Source of the DNA: CAWAQA01 sp963784065
GTDB taxonomy: Bacteria > Acidobacteriota > Vicinamibacteria > Vicinamibacterales > UBA2999
DNA: 64,000 bases
Direction of reading: 5' to 3'
Assembly (NCBI GenBank): GCA_963784065.1
Contig: CAWAQA010000005.1
Span: 620,001 to 684,000, forward strand
The translations under genes were made by a program, and so were the position numbers. Position 1 is the stretch's first letter; each line of letters starts with the position of its first letter. Of the stretch, positions 1 to 7,560 are shown one piece after another. Below the pieces are notes generated by a model that saw nothing but the letters and a program-made list of their open reading frames with translations, did not search any database and was not told the origin of the DNA.

Positions 1-1508
1 TACGCGGCCCGCATCGCGAGGTTGTCGGCCACCATGCGGGACGCGACGATGGTGCCGTCGATGTCGAAGCCGCCGATCTTCTCGTTGAGATCGAGGAACT
101 GTTCCTTCGTGATGGCGCCGCTGTTGAGCGCCTCCAGGCCGTACTGGATGCCGGTGTTGTCGAGCGGGCGCCGTGCGAAACCGGTACGGGGATCACGCCC
201 GTACACGGTGGCGCCGTGATCCCAGATCGTGCAGCGGACGCCCTTCGGATTCTTGACCGCGTCGTACTTCTGCTCCGCGGGTAACCCCTCCGGGCAGCGC
301 TCGGTCGCATTGAAGCGCGGCGCCCGCACGCGCGAGAGATTCGAGATCGTCGCCGCGTTGGCGAAGCCGGCAATCGCGCGCTTCTGCTCGTCGGTGTAGG
401 TGACGGCGCCGGCCAGCTTGTCGAAGTAGTTCTGCAGCAGACGGCTGTCGCCGCTGCTCGTGCTGCTGGCGAACGCGGTGTCGGCGAAGCTGCGGCCCGT
501 GATCAGGCCGTCGAGCAGCCCCGGGTAGTTGTCCGCGATCCCGTGCTGCTGAATCGCGCCGCCCGACGAGCCCCAGCCAATCGTGAACATCGGCACGCCG
601 TAGTGCTCGATGAACCGCTCCTTGACCATCATCATGGTCTCGGCCGAGATGAGGTCGTTGCAGTTGTTCCCGGCGACGTCGAGCGACGCCGACGCCACCG
701 CGTATCCCCGCGCCAGGTGCACGACATCGTCGACGCCGCCGGTCGATGCGCCCTGCTGGTACCAGCCCGGCTCGCAGCCGCCGCCGAACGTGAAGATCAG
801 CTTGCCGTTCCAGCCGTGCGGGCGCGTGAGGAAATCGGGATTGGGATCCTTCGCCGGATCGTGCAGCATCGCGATCTGGTAGATCGCGCGGTTCACGGTC
901 CCCGTCTCGATGCGGACGATGAAGCGCGCCTCGTTGCCTTCGACGTTGGTGATGGCGACGTCGGCCGGGATGGTCTTCGGGTCGGCCAGGGGCTGGAAGT
1001 CCTTGCCGTCCTTCGCGCGATAGACATAGTCCACGCGCGTGGCGATCGAGCAGTTCGCGTCGAGCGGCTTGCCCAGCGTTCCCCCCGACAGCAGCTTGAA
1101 CCGCTCGGTCATGCAGACGAACGGCTGCTCCTGCGGCGCCGAGATCATCGGTCCCGCGTTCGGGTAGTTGACGAGGGCGGCGCTCGCCGTCCGGCCGCGC
1201 GCCGTGGCCGTGAGTGTGTTCGAGCCGTTGACCAGGCCCGTGACCACCCCGATCAGCCCGCCGCGCTCGGCACGCAGGGAGGACGTGACGTCAGCGCCGT
1301 TGACCGTCACCTTGACGTCGGTGGCGGCGGTGCCGGCAGGGAGATCCACGCGCACGAGCGCGTCGCCGCCGCTCACCAGGTCGGGGCGGCTGGACAGCAC
1401 CCGGAGCTGCGGCCCACCCGTCTGGGCGTGCGCGCTCGTCACGGAAACAGCGGGAACGAGAACTGCCGCGATCAGCGCAGTTCGGACAAGGCGCGTCATC
1501 TGCGTCAC
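1..1508 (-). CDS. DUF6351 family secreted protein (3' end outside window)
   Basis: An open minus-strand frame runs from a GTG at 1508 off the left edge, so about 500 codons are visible and the C-terminus is missing. The GTG is favoured because GGAGGG lies 7 nt before it; an ATG at 1499 is the alternative. The protein opens with a signal peptide ending in SAHAQ, followed by a beta-rich segment of about 90 residues (PDLVSGGDALVRVDLPAG) and then a hydrolase-like body with GWGSSGGAIQQHG, which resembles a nucleophile elbow. I recognise the whole as DUF6351, a family of exported proteins with no assigned reaction. An esterase or hydrolase role is inference from the GxSSGG motif alone. The frame has no indel, unlike many genes further right. 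Confidence 0.75.
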   Translation of the reverse strand, partial: MTQMTRLVRTALIAAVLVPAVSVTSAHAQTGGPQLRVLSSRPDLVSGGDALVRVDLPAGTAATDVKVTVNGADVTSSLRAERGGLIGVVTGLVNGSNTLTATARGRTASAALVNYPNAGPMISAPQEQPFVCMTERFKLLSGGTLGKPLDANCSIATRVDYVYRAKDGKDFQPLADPKTIPADVAITNVEGNEARFIVRIETGTVNRAIYQIAMLHDPAKDPNPDFLTRPHGWNGKLIFTFGGGCEPGWYQQGASTGGVDDVVHLARGYAVASASLDVAGNNCNDLISAETMMMVKERFIEHYGVPMFTIGWGSSGGAIQQHGIADNYPGLLDGLITGRSFADTAFASSTSSGDSRLLQNYFDKLAGAVTYTDEQKRAIAGFANAATISNLSRVRAPRFNATERCPEGLPAEQKYDAVKNPKGVRCTIWDHGATVYGRDPRTGFARRPLDNTGIQYGLEALNSGAITKEQFLDLNEKIGGFDIDGTIVASRMVADNLAMRAA

Positions 1509-1535
1509 GAATCGGCCCTCCTCACGGGGTCACGA

Positions 1536-1603
1536 GGGGGGTCAGACCCCAGTGAAGGGGCGACTCAACCCATTGACATGACTCATCACTGGGGTCTGAC
1601 CCC
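1536..1603. repeat. Long inverted repeat (REP-like hairpin)
   Basis: Two 18-nt arms, GGGGTCAGACCCCAGTGA (1538-1555) and its exact reverse complement (1586-1603), are separated by 30 nt. Each arm also contains the self-complementary core GGGGTCAGACCCC. It lies between the divergent genes at 1508 and 1745. REP-type elements of this form are often moved by RAYT transposases, but no such gene is in the window. Confidence 0.75.
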
Positions 1604-1744
1604 TAATCGGCGATACGAAGGGCCTGATTCTTCCGCAGCCCACAGTGGTGTCAAGGACGCAGGCCCGTTGGATTCGACCGGATCCGCGGGTAGAATGCGT
1701 GCGCTGTTCCGTAGCCGTCCTGGCCGAATCACAGGGAGAACATC

Positions 1745-2425
1745 ATGTTGACGGCGCGATCTGTCCTCGCCGCGCTGGCGCTCTTCACGCTCGCGGCCCC
1801 CTCGCCGGCGCTCGCGCAGGCGGCGCAGCCGGCCAACGCGATGAGCTTCTTCATTTCGAGCGTCGGCTCCGGGCGGGGAGCGAACCTCGGCGGCCTCCTC
1901 GGCGCCGACAAGCACTGCCAGACGCTGGCGGCCGCCGCGGGCGCCGGCAGCAAGACGTGGAAGGCCTATCTGAGCCAGAACGGCGCGGCCGGCCACCCGG
2001 CGATCAACGCCAAGGATCGCATCGGGACCGGTCCCTGGTACAACGCCAAGGGCGTCCGCATCGCCGGCAGCGTCACCGAGCTGCACAGCGACAAGAACAA
2101 CCTGACGAAGGAGACGGCGCTCACCGAGAAAGGCGAGGTCGTCAACGGCCGCGGCGACTCACCGAACCGTCACGACATCCTGACGGGCACGCAGGCCGAC
2201 GGGACGGCCTACGCGAGCGCCGATTCCGCCAATACGACCTGCGGCAACTGGGTGCGCTACTTCCCGGGCCAGGGAAAAGCCGCCGTCGGCCATCACGACC
2301 GATCGGGGAACGATCCGAAGACGGGTCCCTCGTGGAACGCGGCCCACGTCAGCCAGGGCTGCAGCCAGGAGGAGTTGAAGGCGAGCGGCGGCGACGGATT
2401 GATCTACTGCTTCGCGACGAATTGA
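1745..2425 (+). CDS. Small secreted lectin-like protein (DUF1554/endostatin-fold-like)
   Basis: A 226-residue protein starts at an ATG preceded by AGGGAG. It has a clear signal peptide (about residues 1-25, ending PALAQA). The mature part begins MSFFISSVGSGRGANLGG and has the pattern GADKHCQTLAAAAGAG, then KTWKAYLS, conserved cysteines (CQTL, TTCGNW, QGCSQ, YCFATN) and a compact C-terminus. That arrangement resembles exported C-type-lectin/endostatin-like domains annotated as DUF1554 or lectin in soil bacteria. The fold assignment is by pattern memory only. Likely periplasmic or extracellular; ligand unknown. It stands alone, followed directly by an inverted-repeat element. Confidence 0.55.
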   Translation: MLTARSVLAALALFTLAAPSPALAQAAQPANAMSFFISSVGSGRGANLGGLLGADKHCQTLAAAAGAGSKTWKAYLSQNGAAGHPAINAKDRIGTGPWYNAKGVRIAGSVTELHSDKNNLTKETALTEKGEVVNGRGDSPNRHDILTGTQADGTAYASADSANTTCGNWVRYFPGQGKAAVGHHDRSGNDPKTGPSWNAAHVSQGCSQEELKASGGDGLIYCFATN

Positions 2426-2435
2426 GCGGCGGTAC

Positions 2436-2525
2436 CCACGAACCACAGAGCCACAGAGGCACAGAGAAGATATTTTTCCGGAGGCGTCTCTGTGTCTCGG
2501 CGTCTCTGTGGTTCGTAGTTCGTGG
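2436..2525. repeat. Dispersed 'ACCACAGAG' inverted repeat (family A)
   Basis: The left arm CACGAACCACAGAGCCACAG and the right arm (GTCTCTGTGGTTCGTAG) form a long imperfect hairpin of repeating CACAGAG units. Partial copies of the same sequence sit at 12852-12875 and 21379-21407. It lies between two convergent genes and may also act as a bidirectional terminator. Confidence 0.75.
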
Positions 2526-2545
2526 AGGCCTGCCGGCTGCCCGCT

Positions 2546-3415
2546 TTATCCGCGTTCCTTCGTATACATATTGGCGCCGTCCGTCTCGACGCACGGCGGG
2601 TCCTCGACCTGCACCATCGGGTTGGTATTGAGCCGTATCACCCGCTGATCCATCTCCCACGGCTGCATCAGCACGTCCGGGTCATGCGCGGTGGCCTGGT
2701 AATAGAGGATGTTCCCCTGCCGGCGCAGGCGCTCGACCACCCGGAGCTTGTTGGTGTGGAAGTAGCCGGGCCAGCCAAGCCACTTCTGATCGTTGAAGCC
2801 GACCACGTCGATGACCAGCGTGTCACCCTCCCACTTGCCCACCGAGTCGCCCATGTAGGTCTGGTCGCGGGAGTTGACCGGATCATGTTCGCGGTTGAGC
2901 GGGATGTAGCGCCACGTGTTCTTCTGCTGATACAGGAAGACGATCTCGGTGGGCGTGGCCATGATCTTCTGCGGCGGGCCCATGCGTGGAATGCCGGCCG
3001 GGTAGCAGTGGAAATTCGAGTCCTCGACGTTGCCGTTCACGTCGTTGTAGTCCACCTTGTCCCAGTGCTCGGGCTTGTACATCGGGACGTTCGAGAAGAA
3101 GCGCTGCGTCATGCCGGCGTCGCGCTCCTGGTTGACCGGGCTTGCCTTCCGATCGTTGCGGAGATTGTGATAGTTGCCCTGCGCGTCGAAGCGCTTCAGC
3201 GCCTCACCGCCGCCGAAGTTGGCGCCGCCGCCCCAGCGTCCGCTGAGGTCCGGCTTGCCGTCGGCCATCTTCGGCGTCGGCGCACTCAGTTCGGCCTTGG
3301 TCGGCGCGTTGCCGCCTCCGCCGCCTTCCTGCGCCGCGCCCGGAACAGGCGCCAGCCATGCCACCGCCGCGGCAAGGGCGAGCATGAAGCCATCACGAAG
3401 GGGCCGAGGCATCAT
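2546..3415 (-). CDS. Secreted GKPDLSGxW/WEGDTLV-family protein, function unknown
   Basis: A 289-residue exported protein with a signal peptide ending PGAAQ. Two signatures mark a large acidobacterial family of unknown function: GKPDLSGRW near residue 53 and WEGDTLVIDVVGFND near residue 195, followed by LRVVERLRR. Most members are periplasmic and occur in many paralogs per genome; no enzymatic activity is established that I know of. It is the last gene of a minus-strand run, 44 nt after the DUF6152 gene. Start at tandem ATG ATG codons (3415/3412) preceded by GGAGAA. Paralogs in this window are at 25475, 57905 and 58784, each next to a DUF6152 gene. Confidence 0.7.
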   Translation of the reverse strand: MMPRPLRDGFMLALAAAVAWLAPVPGAAQEGGGGGNAPTKAELSAPTPKMADGKPDLSGRWGGGANFGGGEALKRFDAQGNYHNLRNDRKASPVNQERDAGMTQRFFSNVPMYKPEHWDKVDYNDVNGNVEDSNFHCYPAGIPRMGPPQKIMATPTEIVFLYQQKNTWRYIPLNREHDPVNSRDQTYMGDSVGKWEGDTLVIDVVGFNDQKWLGWPGYFHTNKLRVVERLRRQGNILYYQATAHDPDVLMQPWEMDQRVIRLNTNPMVQVEDPPCVETDGANMYTKERG

Positions 3416-3459
3416 AGGACTTCTCCGAAGAAGAGAAACGGGCTCCGGACTTCGGGCGT

Positions 3460-3918
3460 CTACTGGAACTTCGTCGGCCGGCCGTTGCCGAGGCCGCCCT
3501 TGCCGTCCTTGTTCAGCGGATCGACGCCGACGTTGCCGAACGTGAGGTACAGGAACTTGTCGTCGGGCGTCTTGATGGTGAAGACGTAGCCGCGGGGCGC
3601 TCCGTTTCGCGCGAGCGCCAGGCTTGCGGAGTAGGTCTTCCCCACCTGCCAGAAATCGCGGTCGCTCAGGCCCGCCGCACGCAACTGGTTCGGGCCGGCG
3701 TGCACCAGCGTCCAGGTGGTGATCTTCCCGTCCGGCTCCTTCACGTCCAGCAGGAAATTGACGTGAGGGTTCACCCAGTTAATCCGTTTGAGCTCGCCGG
3801 TAATGACGACGACGTTGTTCTGATCGAACTCCGCCTGCATGGCGTGATGGGCCAGCGCGGGGACGGCGGCCGCCAGAATGGTCATGAGGGCGAGCGCGTC
3901 CCGGACCTTCTTGCTCAT
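3460..3918 (-). CDS. DUF6152 family periplasmic protein
   Basis: 152 residues. A textbook AGGAGG sits 5-6 nt before the ATG at 3918, which is internal to a longer open frame. A signal peptide ends VPALA, so the mature protein should begin HHAMQAEF. The body is a small beta-barrel-like domain (ITGELKRINWVNPHVNF, then GKITTWTL, then GAPRGYVFTIK) typical of DUF6152. A mature N-terminal His-His is shared with the two other copies here and could bind a metal such as copper, but that is inference. It lies between DUF6644 genes upstream and a WEGDTLV protein downstream, all on one strand, and is probably co-transcribed with them. Confidence 0.8.
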   Translation of the reverse strand: MSKKVRDALALMTILAAAVPALAHHAMQAEFDQNNVVVITGELKRINWVNPHVNFLLDVKEPDGKITTWTLVHAGPNQLRAAGLSDRDFWQVGKTYSASLALARNGAPRGYVFTIKTPDDKFLYLTFGNVGVDPLNKDGKGGLGNGRPTKFQ

Positions 3919-3992
3919 GTGGGAACCTCCTGAACGGACAGCGCCGGGTAACGGGGCACGATGATCGTGGGCCCGGCCGCCGTTGTCAAGAT

Positions 3993-4496
3993 TCAGACGC
4001 CTGAGGTGGGGTCCGGCACGAGGTAGGGAATCATTCTTCCGAAATAGAGCACGGCGAACCACGACACCAGGGAAACCGCCGCGATCACCTTGGCAGATGC
4101 AGGCGTGTCTTCCCCCGGCCCCAGTCGATCGAACCTCCTGCTGAACACGGTTTCGAACACCAGCGCGTTCGCCCCCGCCAGCAGCAGGAAGAGCGCCTTG
4201 AACCACATCGACGGGTTCGTGAGGTACTGCTGCGGCTGCGACACCAGGAACACGAGCCCGGTCGCCACGTTCAGGGCAAAGCCGAATATCGCCCAGGGAA
4301 TGAACCGTTTTGCCGTCCGTATCGGAACCGACTTCATGAACCCGAGGAGCCGGAGATCGAAGAGTCCCGCCGCGCCGATCACGAGGCAGAGGCCGATGAA
4401 GTGCACGCTCTCGCAGAGCGGCCACAGCCAGGCGACTTCGTCCTGAAAGGTCACCGACAGCGGCGTGGCCCGCAGCCACTCTATGAAAGGCTCCAT
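3993..4496 (-). CDS. DUF6644-like integral membrane protein (copy 2)
   Basis: 167 residues starting at ATG 4496 (MEPFIEWLRATPLSV); the open frame extends upstream but that part has no family match. Four hydrophobic segments are visible: LCESVHFIGLCLVIGAAGLF, FIPWAIFGFALNVATGLVFL, MWFKALFLLLAGANALVF and KVIAAVSLVSWFAVLYFGR. The histidine in SVHFIG within the first segment is conserved with the neighbouring paralog (LTLHTVG) and is a plausible heme or metal ligand. It belongs to the same four-gene minus-strand run as DUF6152. Function unknown; a partner of the periplasmic DUF6152 protein is a reasonable guess. Confidence 0.7.
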   Translation of the reverse strand: MEPFIEWLRATPLSVTFQDEVAWLWPLCESVHFIGLCLVIGAAGLFDLRLLGFMKSVPIRTAKRFIPWAIFGFALNVATGLVFLVSQPQQYLTNPSMWFKALFLLLAGANALVFETVFSRRFDRLGPGEDTPASAKVIAAVSLVSWFAVLYFGRMIPYLVPDPTSGV

Positions 4497-4638
4497 GACA
4501 CAATCCGATCCTTGTCGGTGCAACTCGCCTCTGTGCAGCTGCCGCCCGTCTGCACCGACACCGGCGCAGCCGCCTGAGCGCGGCGCAGCTTCTGCACCGA
4601 GCCCCCCCCAAAGGGCCATTGCCTCGTCGAAGGACAGC

Positions 4639-5115
4639 TCAGACCATATACGCCATCAGCCGGCCGGCGACCGTGGCTCCGGTCCACAGGATCAAGGACA
4701 TGACGGCGAGCATCCTCGCTTCACCACCGATTCGCGCCCCCGCCGCGGCGGGCGGGACGAAGGCCTGGCGGCGCATTCGCGCGTAGCACACGAGCGCAAG
4801 CGCAATGAAGGCGAGCTTCACGAAGAACACGGTCTGAGTGGCCTTGTGCTCGGCGTCCATCCCGAAGAGCGCGAGGCCGGTGGCCGCGTTGACGATGAAC
4901 CCGCCCCATACCAGGCGTGGCGCGTGGCGGAAGGCGCTGAGCGGCATGTCGGGGGCGACCCCGAGCACGCGCAACGCCATGACGGCGCACGTCCCGACGA
5001 CGATCGACATTCCAACAGTGTGAAGCGTGAGGATGGTCGGATAGGCGAGAAGCGACGGTGAACCCGCAACCCACTGTGAGACCGCGCTGCCCTGCAGCCA
5101 CGCGAAGAATTCCAT
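4639..5115 (-). CDS. DUF6644-like integral membrane protein (copy 1)
   Basis: 158 residues with four predicted membrane segments (YPTILTLHTVGMSIVVGTCAV, RLVWGGFIVNAATGLALFG, VFFVKLAFIALALVCYARM, MLAVMSLILWTGATVAG). It is a clear paralog of the next gene downstream, sharing the EFFAWLQ/EPFIEWL start, the TxHxxG motif in the first segment and the glycine-rich second segment. First gene of the run 5115-2546. The start at 5115 is preceded by AAAGGAGG in the minus direction (at about 5120-5127). A small multi-helix protein encoded with a secreted metal-binding candidate recalls CopC/CopD arrangements, but sequence homology to CopD is not claimed. Confidence 0.7.
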   Translation of the reverse strand: MEFFAWLQGSAVSQWVAGSPSLLAYPTILTLHTVGMSIVVGTCAVMALRVLGVAPDMPLSAFRHAPRLVWGGFIVNAATGLALFGMDAEHKATQTVFFVKLAFIALALVCYARMRRQAFVPPAAAGARIGGEARMLAVMSLILWTGATVAGRLMAYMV

Positions 5116-5277
5116 GCGAAAGGAGGCACATCTTTCCGCAGCTGCTCCGTAGTGTCAAGAAAGCCGGGCGGCTCCACGCGTCGACGCCGAGTCAGCCGGA
5201 CGGTTGGAACACACATTGCTCGCGCCAAGTCGGTCGTTGAACTCCGGCACTCCCTCCTGGACCTGTTCTGACGATGT

Positions 5278-7560
5278 ATGGAGCCCGAAGCCCCGTCTGA
5301 CCCGACGCCGAGCCTTGTGCCGGCCGATCCCGTTACGAAAGACGTAAACTCTGACACAGCTCTGACTGCCGTCGGCGCGGAAGCGGTGTCGGCTGCCGTT
5401 CCTGCGGAAGCGCTTGTTCAGGGGCCGCCGACCGACGATGCCCTCGGGCCGGCGCTTCCCAGCGAGGGCCTGCATGGCGCCGACCCGGCTGAAGTGCTGA
5501 CGGCCGCCGTCGCGTCGGAGTTGCCCCCGGGGACGATTGAATTCCCCTCGATTCCGGTCAGAGGCGACGATTCGCCGGCGGGAGGCGGACCCGAGGCTGT
5601 CGCGTTGCGGCCGTTCGATTGGTCGCAGGCCCCGGCGCAGGCCGCCGCCTGGCCACCGAGCCTGCGGGCGGCGGTCGGCATCATGCTCGCCTCCGGTTTT
5701 CCCACCCTCATCGCATGGGGACGGGAGGGAACGCAGCTGTACAACGACGCGTGCCGATCGGTGCTCGGCGCGACGTCGTCCCAGGCTGCGCTCGGCCGCC
5801 GCGCCAGCCCGTGCTGGGACGAGATCCGCGAGACCCTTCTCGACCCGATGTTCCAGAAGGTGATGTCCGGAGCCAAACCGATCTGGATCGAAGACCTGAT
5901 TCTCGTCGTCGATCGGAGCGGATATTTCGAAGAGGCGTACTTCACCTTCTCCTGCAGCGCGATCCGCGACGAGACCGGCGATCCCATCGGCATGCTCGCC
6001 ACGTTCGTCGAGACGACGGCGCGCGTGCTCGGCGAGCGCCGCCTTCGAATGCTGGGAGAGCTGGCCGAGGCAGCCACCGCCCGCACGGCGGACGCCGCTT
6101 GTCGCAGCCTCGCGGCCACGCTGGAGACGCACGAGAACGACCTGCCTTTCTTTCTGCTGTACCTGCTCGACGCGGACGGCCGTCGCGCGCGGCTGTGCGC
6201 GAGCGCCGGCGTCACTCCGGACTCGAATGCGAGCCCGGAGATGGTGGACATGTCGGACGCCGCGCCCGGCGGCGGCATATGGCCCGTGGCGCGCGTGGCG
6301 CGCACGGCACAGGCAGAGGTGTGCGCGGACCTGACGTCGCTGGCCGGATCCGTATCGGGGGGACCGTGGGGCGAGGGCGCGCACACGGCGCTCGCGGTGC
6401 CCATCACGCACTCCGGCCAGGCACCGGCGATGGGTGTGCTGGTTGCCGGCGTCAGCCCGCGCCGTGCGCTCGACGGAGACTACCGCGCCTTCCTGCAGCT
6501 CGTTGGCGCGCAGATCGCGAGCGCGTTCACCCACGCCCGGGCGTACGAGGCGGAACGCGAGCGCGCGGAGGCAATGGCGGCGCTCGATCGAGCGAAGACG
6601 TCGTTCTTCACCCGCGTCAGCGAGGAGTTCCGTACGCCGCTGACGTTGATGCTGGGACCTGCTGGCGATCTGCTGGCGGGCGCGCACGGCCGCGTGTCGG
6701 GCGAGCAGCGAGAGCAGTTGACGGTGCTTCACGGCAACGCCGTTCACCTGCTGAAGATGGCAGACACGCTGCTCGCTTTCCTGCGCATCGAGTCCGGTCG
6801 CGTCGAACCGAGCTTCGAGCCGACCGACCTGCCGGTTCTCACCAGGGAGCTGGCGTCGGTCTTCCGTTCCGCGGTCGAGCGGGCAGGTCTCGCGTTCACC
6901 ATCGACTGCCAGCCGCTCGCCGGGCCGGTGTACGTCGATCGCGGCATGTGGGAGAACGTTGTCCTCAACCTGCTGTCGAACGCGCTGAAGTTCACGTTCG
7001 ACGGGCGCATCGGCGTGGCGCTGCGCGCCGCCGACGGGGAGGTCGAGCTCGTCGTCAGTGACACCGGTACCGGCATCGCCGACGAGGACGTTCCGCTGCT
7101 GTTCCGTCGCTTTCACCGGGTCCAGGCGCCTCAGGCCCGCACCCAGGAGGGTTCGGGCCTGGGTCTCGCGCTGGTGCGCGAGTTCGTCGCCATTCACGGC
7201 GGCCGCGTGAGCGTCACGACCGAGCCCGGCGCGGGCACGTCCTTTACGGTGCGGTTGCCGATGGGGCATGCGCATCTGCCTCCTGAGCGGATCGTGCGCG
7301 ACGGCGCCGGCCGGCCGGCCGCGGCGGGAGCGGCCTCGTTCGTGGAGGATGTGATGCGGTGGCTTCCCGGCGCGGCCGCGGCGGCGGTCGAGCCGCCGAT
7401 CGGGCTCTCCGCCTTCGCGCGCAAGCCGACCTCGAACGATCGCGGCTGCGCTCGCTCTTCAACGACGCGCCGGTGCCCATCTGCATCCTTCGCGGTCCGG
7501 CTCACGTCTACGAATTCGCCAACCCGTTGTATGCGCGGCTGGTCGGCAACCGCGACCTGA
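5278..7560 (+). CDS. Sensor kinase N-terminal module (PAS-GAF-HisKA-HATPase), H-box histidine missing; frameshifted into next frame
   Basis: The frame starts at ATG 5278. The first ~110 residues are Ala/Pro-rich. A PAS-like domain (about 115-245, GREGTQLYNDACRSVLG) and a GAF-like domain (about 255-420) follow. A HisKA helix pair carries FFTRVSEEFRTPLTLML at 443-459; the phospho-acceptor histidine expected at 449 is glutamate (GAG at 6622-6624). The HATPase domain is intact, with N-box NVVLNLLSNALKF, G1 SDTGTGI and G2 GSGLGLALV. After about 7425 the frame loses sense and the continuation is in the frame of 7359-8522, so the real gene is probably one ~1080-codon protein with two kinase cores broken by one indel. 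The degenerate first core could act as a regulatory pseudokinase. Confidence 0.75.
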   Translation: MEPEAPSDPTPSLVPADPVTKDVNSDTALTAVGAEAVSAAVPAEALVQGPPTDDALGPALPSEGLHGADPAEVLTAAVASELPPGTIEFPSIPVRGDDSPAGGGPEAVALRPFDWSQAPAQAAAWPPSLRAAVGIMLASGFPTLIAWGREGTQLYNDACRSVLGATSSQAALGRRASPCWDEIRETLLDPMFQKVMSGAKPIWIEDLILVVDRSGYFEEAYFTFSCSAIRDETGDPIGMLATFVETTARVLGERRLRMLGELAEAATARTADAACRSLAATLETHENDLPFFLLYLLDADGRRARLCASAGVTPDSNASPEMVDMSDAAPGGGIWPVARVARTAQAEVCADLTSLAGSVSGGPWGEGAHTALAVPITHSGQAPAMGVLVAGVSPRRALDGDYRAFLQLVGAQIASAFTHARAYEAERERAEAMAALDRAKTSFFTRVSEEFRTPLTLMLGPAGDLLAGAHGRVSGEQREQLTVLHGNAVHLLKMADTLLAFLRIESGRVEPSFEPTDLPVLTRELASVFRSAVERAGLAFTIDCQPLAGPVYVDRGMWENVVLNLLSNALKFTFDGRIGVALRAADGEVELVVSDTGTGIADEDVPLLFRRFHRVQAPQARTQEGSGLGLALVREFVAIHGGRVSVTTEPGAGTSFTVRLPMGHAHLPPERIVRDGAGRPAAAGAASFVEDVMRWLPGAAAAAVEPPIGLSAFARKPTSNDRGCARSSTTRRCPSASFAVRLTSTNSPTRCMRGWSATAT

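Noticed and set aside
543..1751. A 402-codon plus frame at the left edge
   Set aside because: It is antisense to the DUF6351 gene, whose frame has a signal peptide, ribosome site and conserved motif.
5155..7275. A 706-codon minus-strand open frame opposite the kinase
   Set aside because: Arg/Ala/Gly-rich composition without motifs; the plus frame has complete kinase domains.
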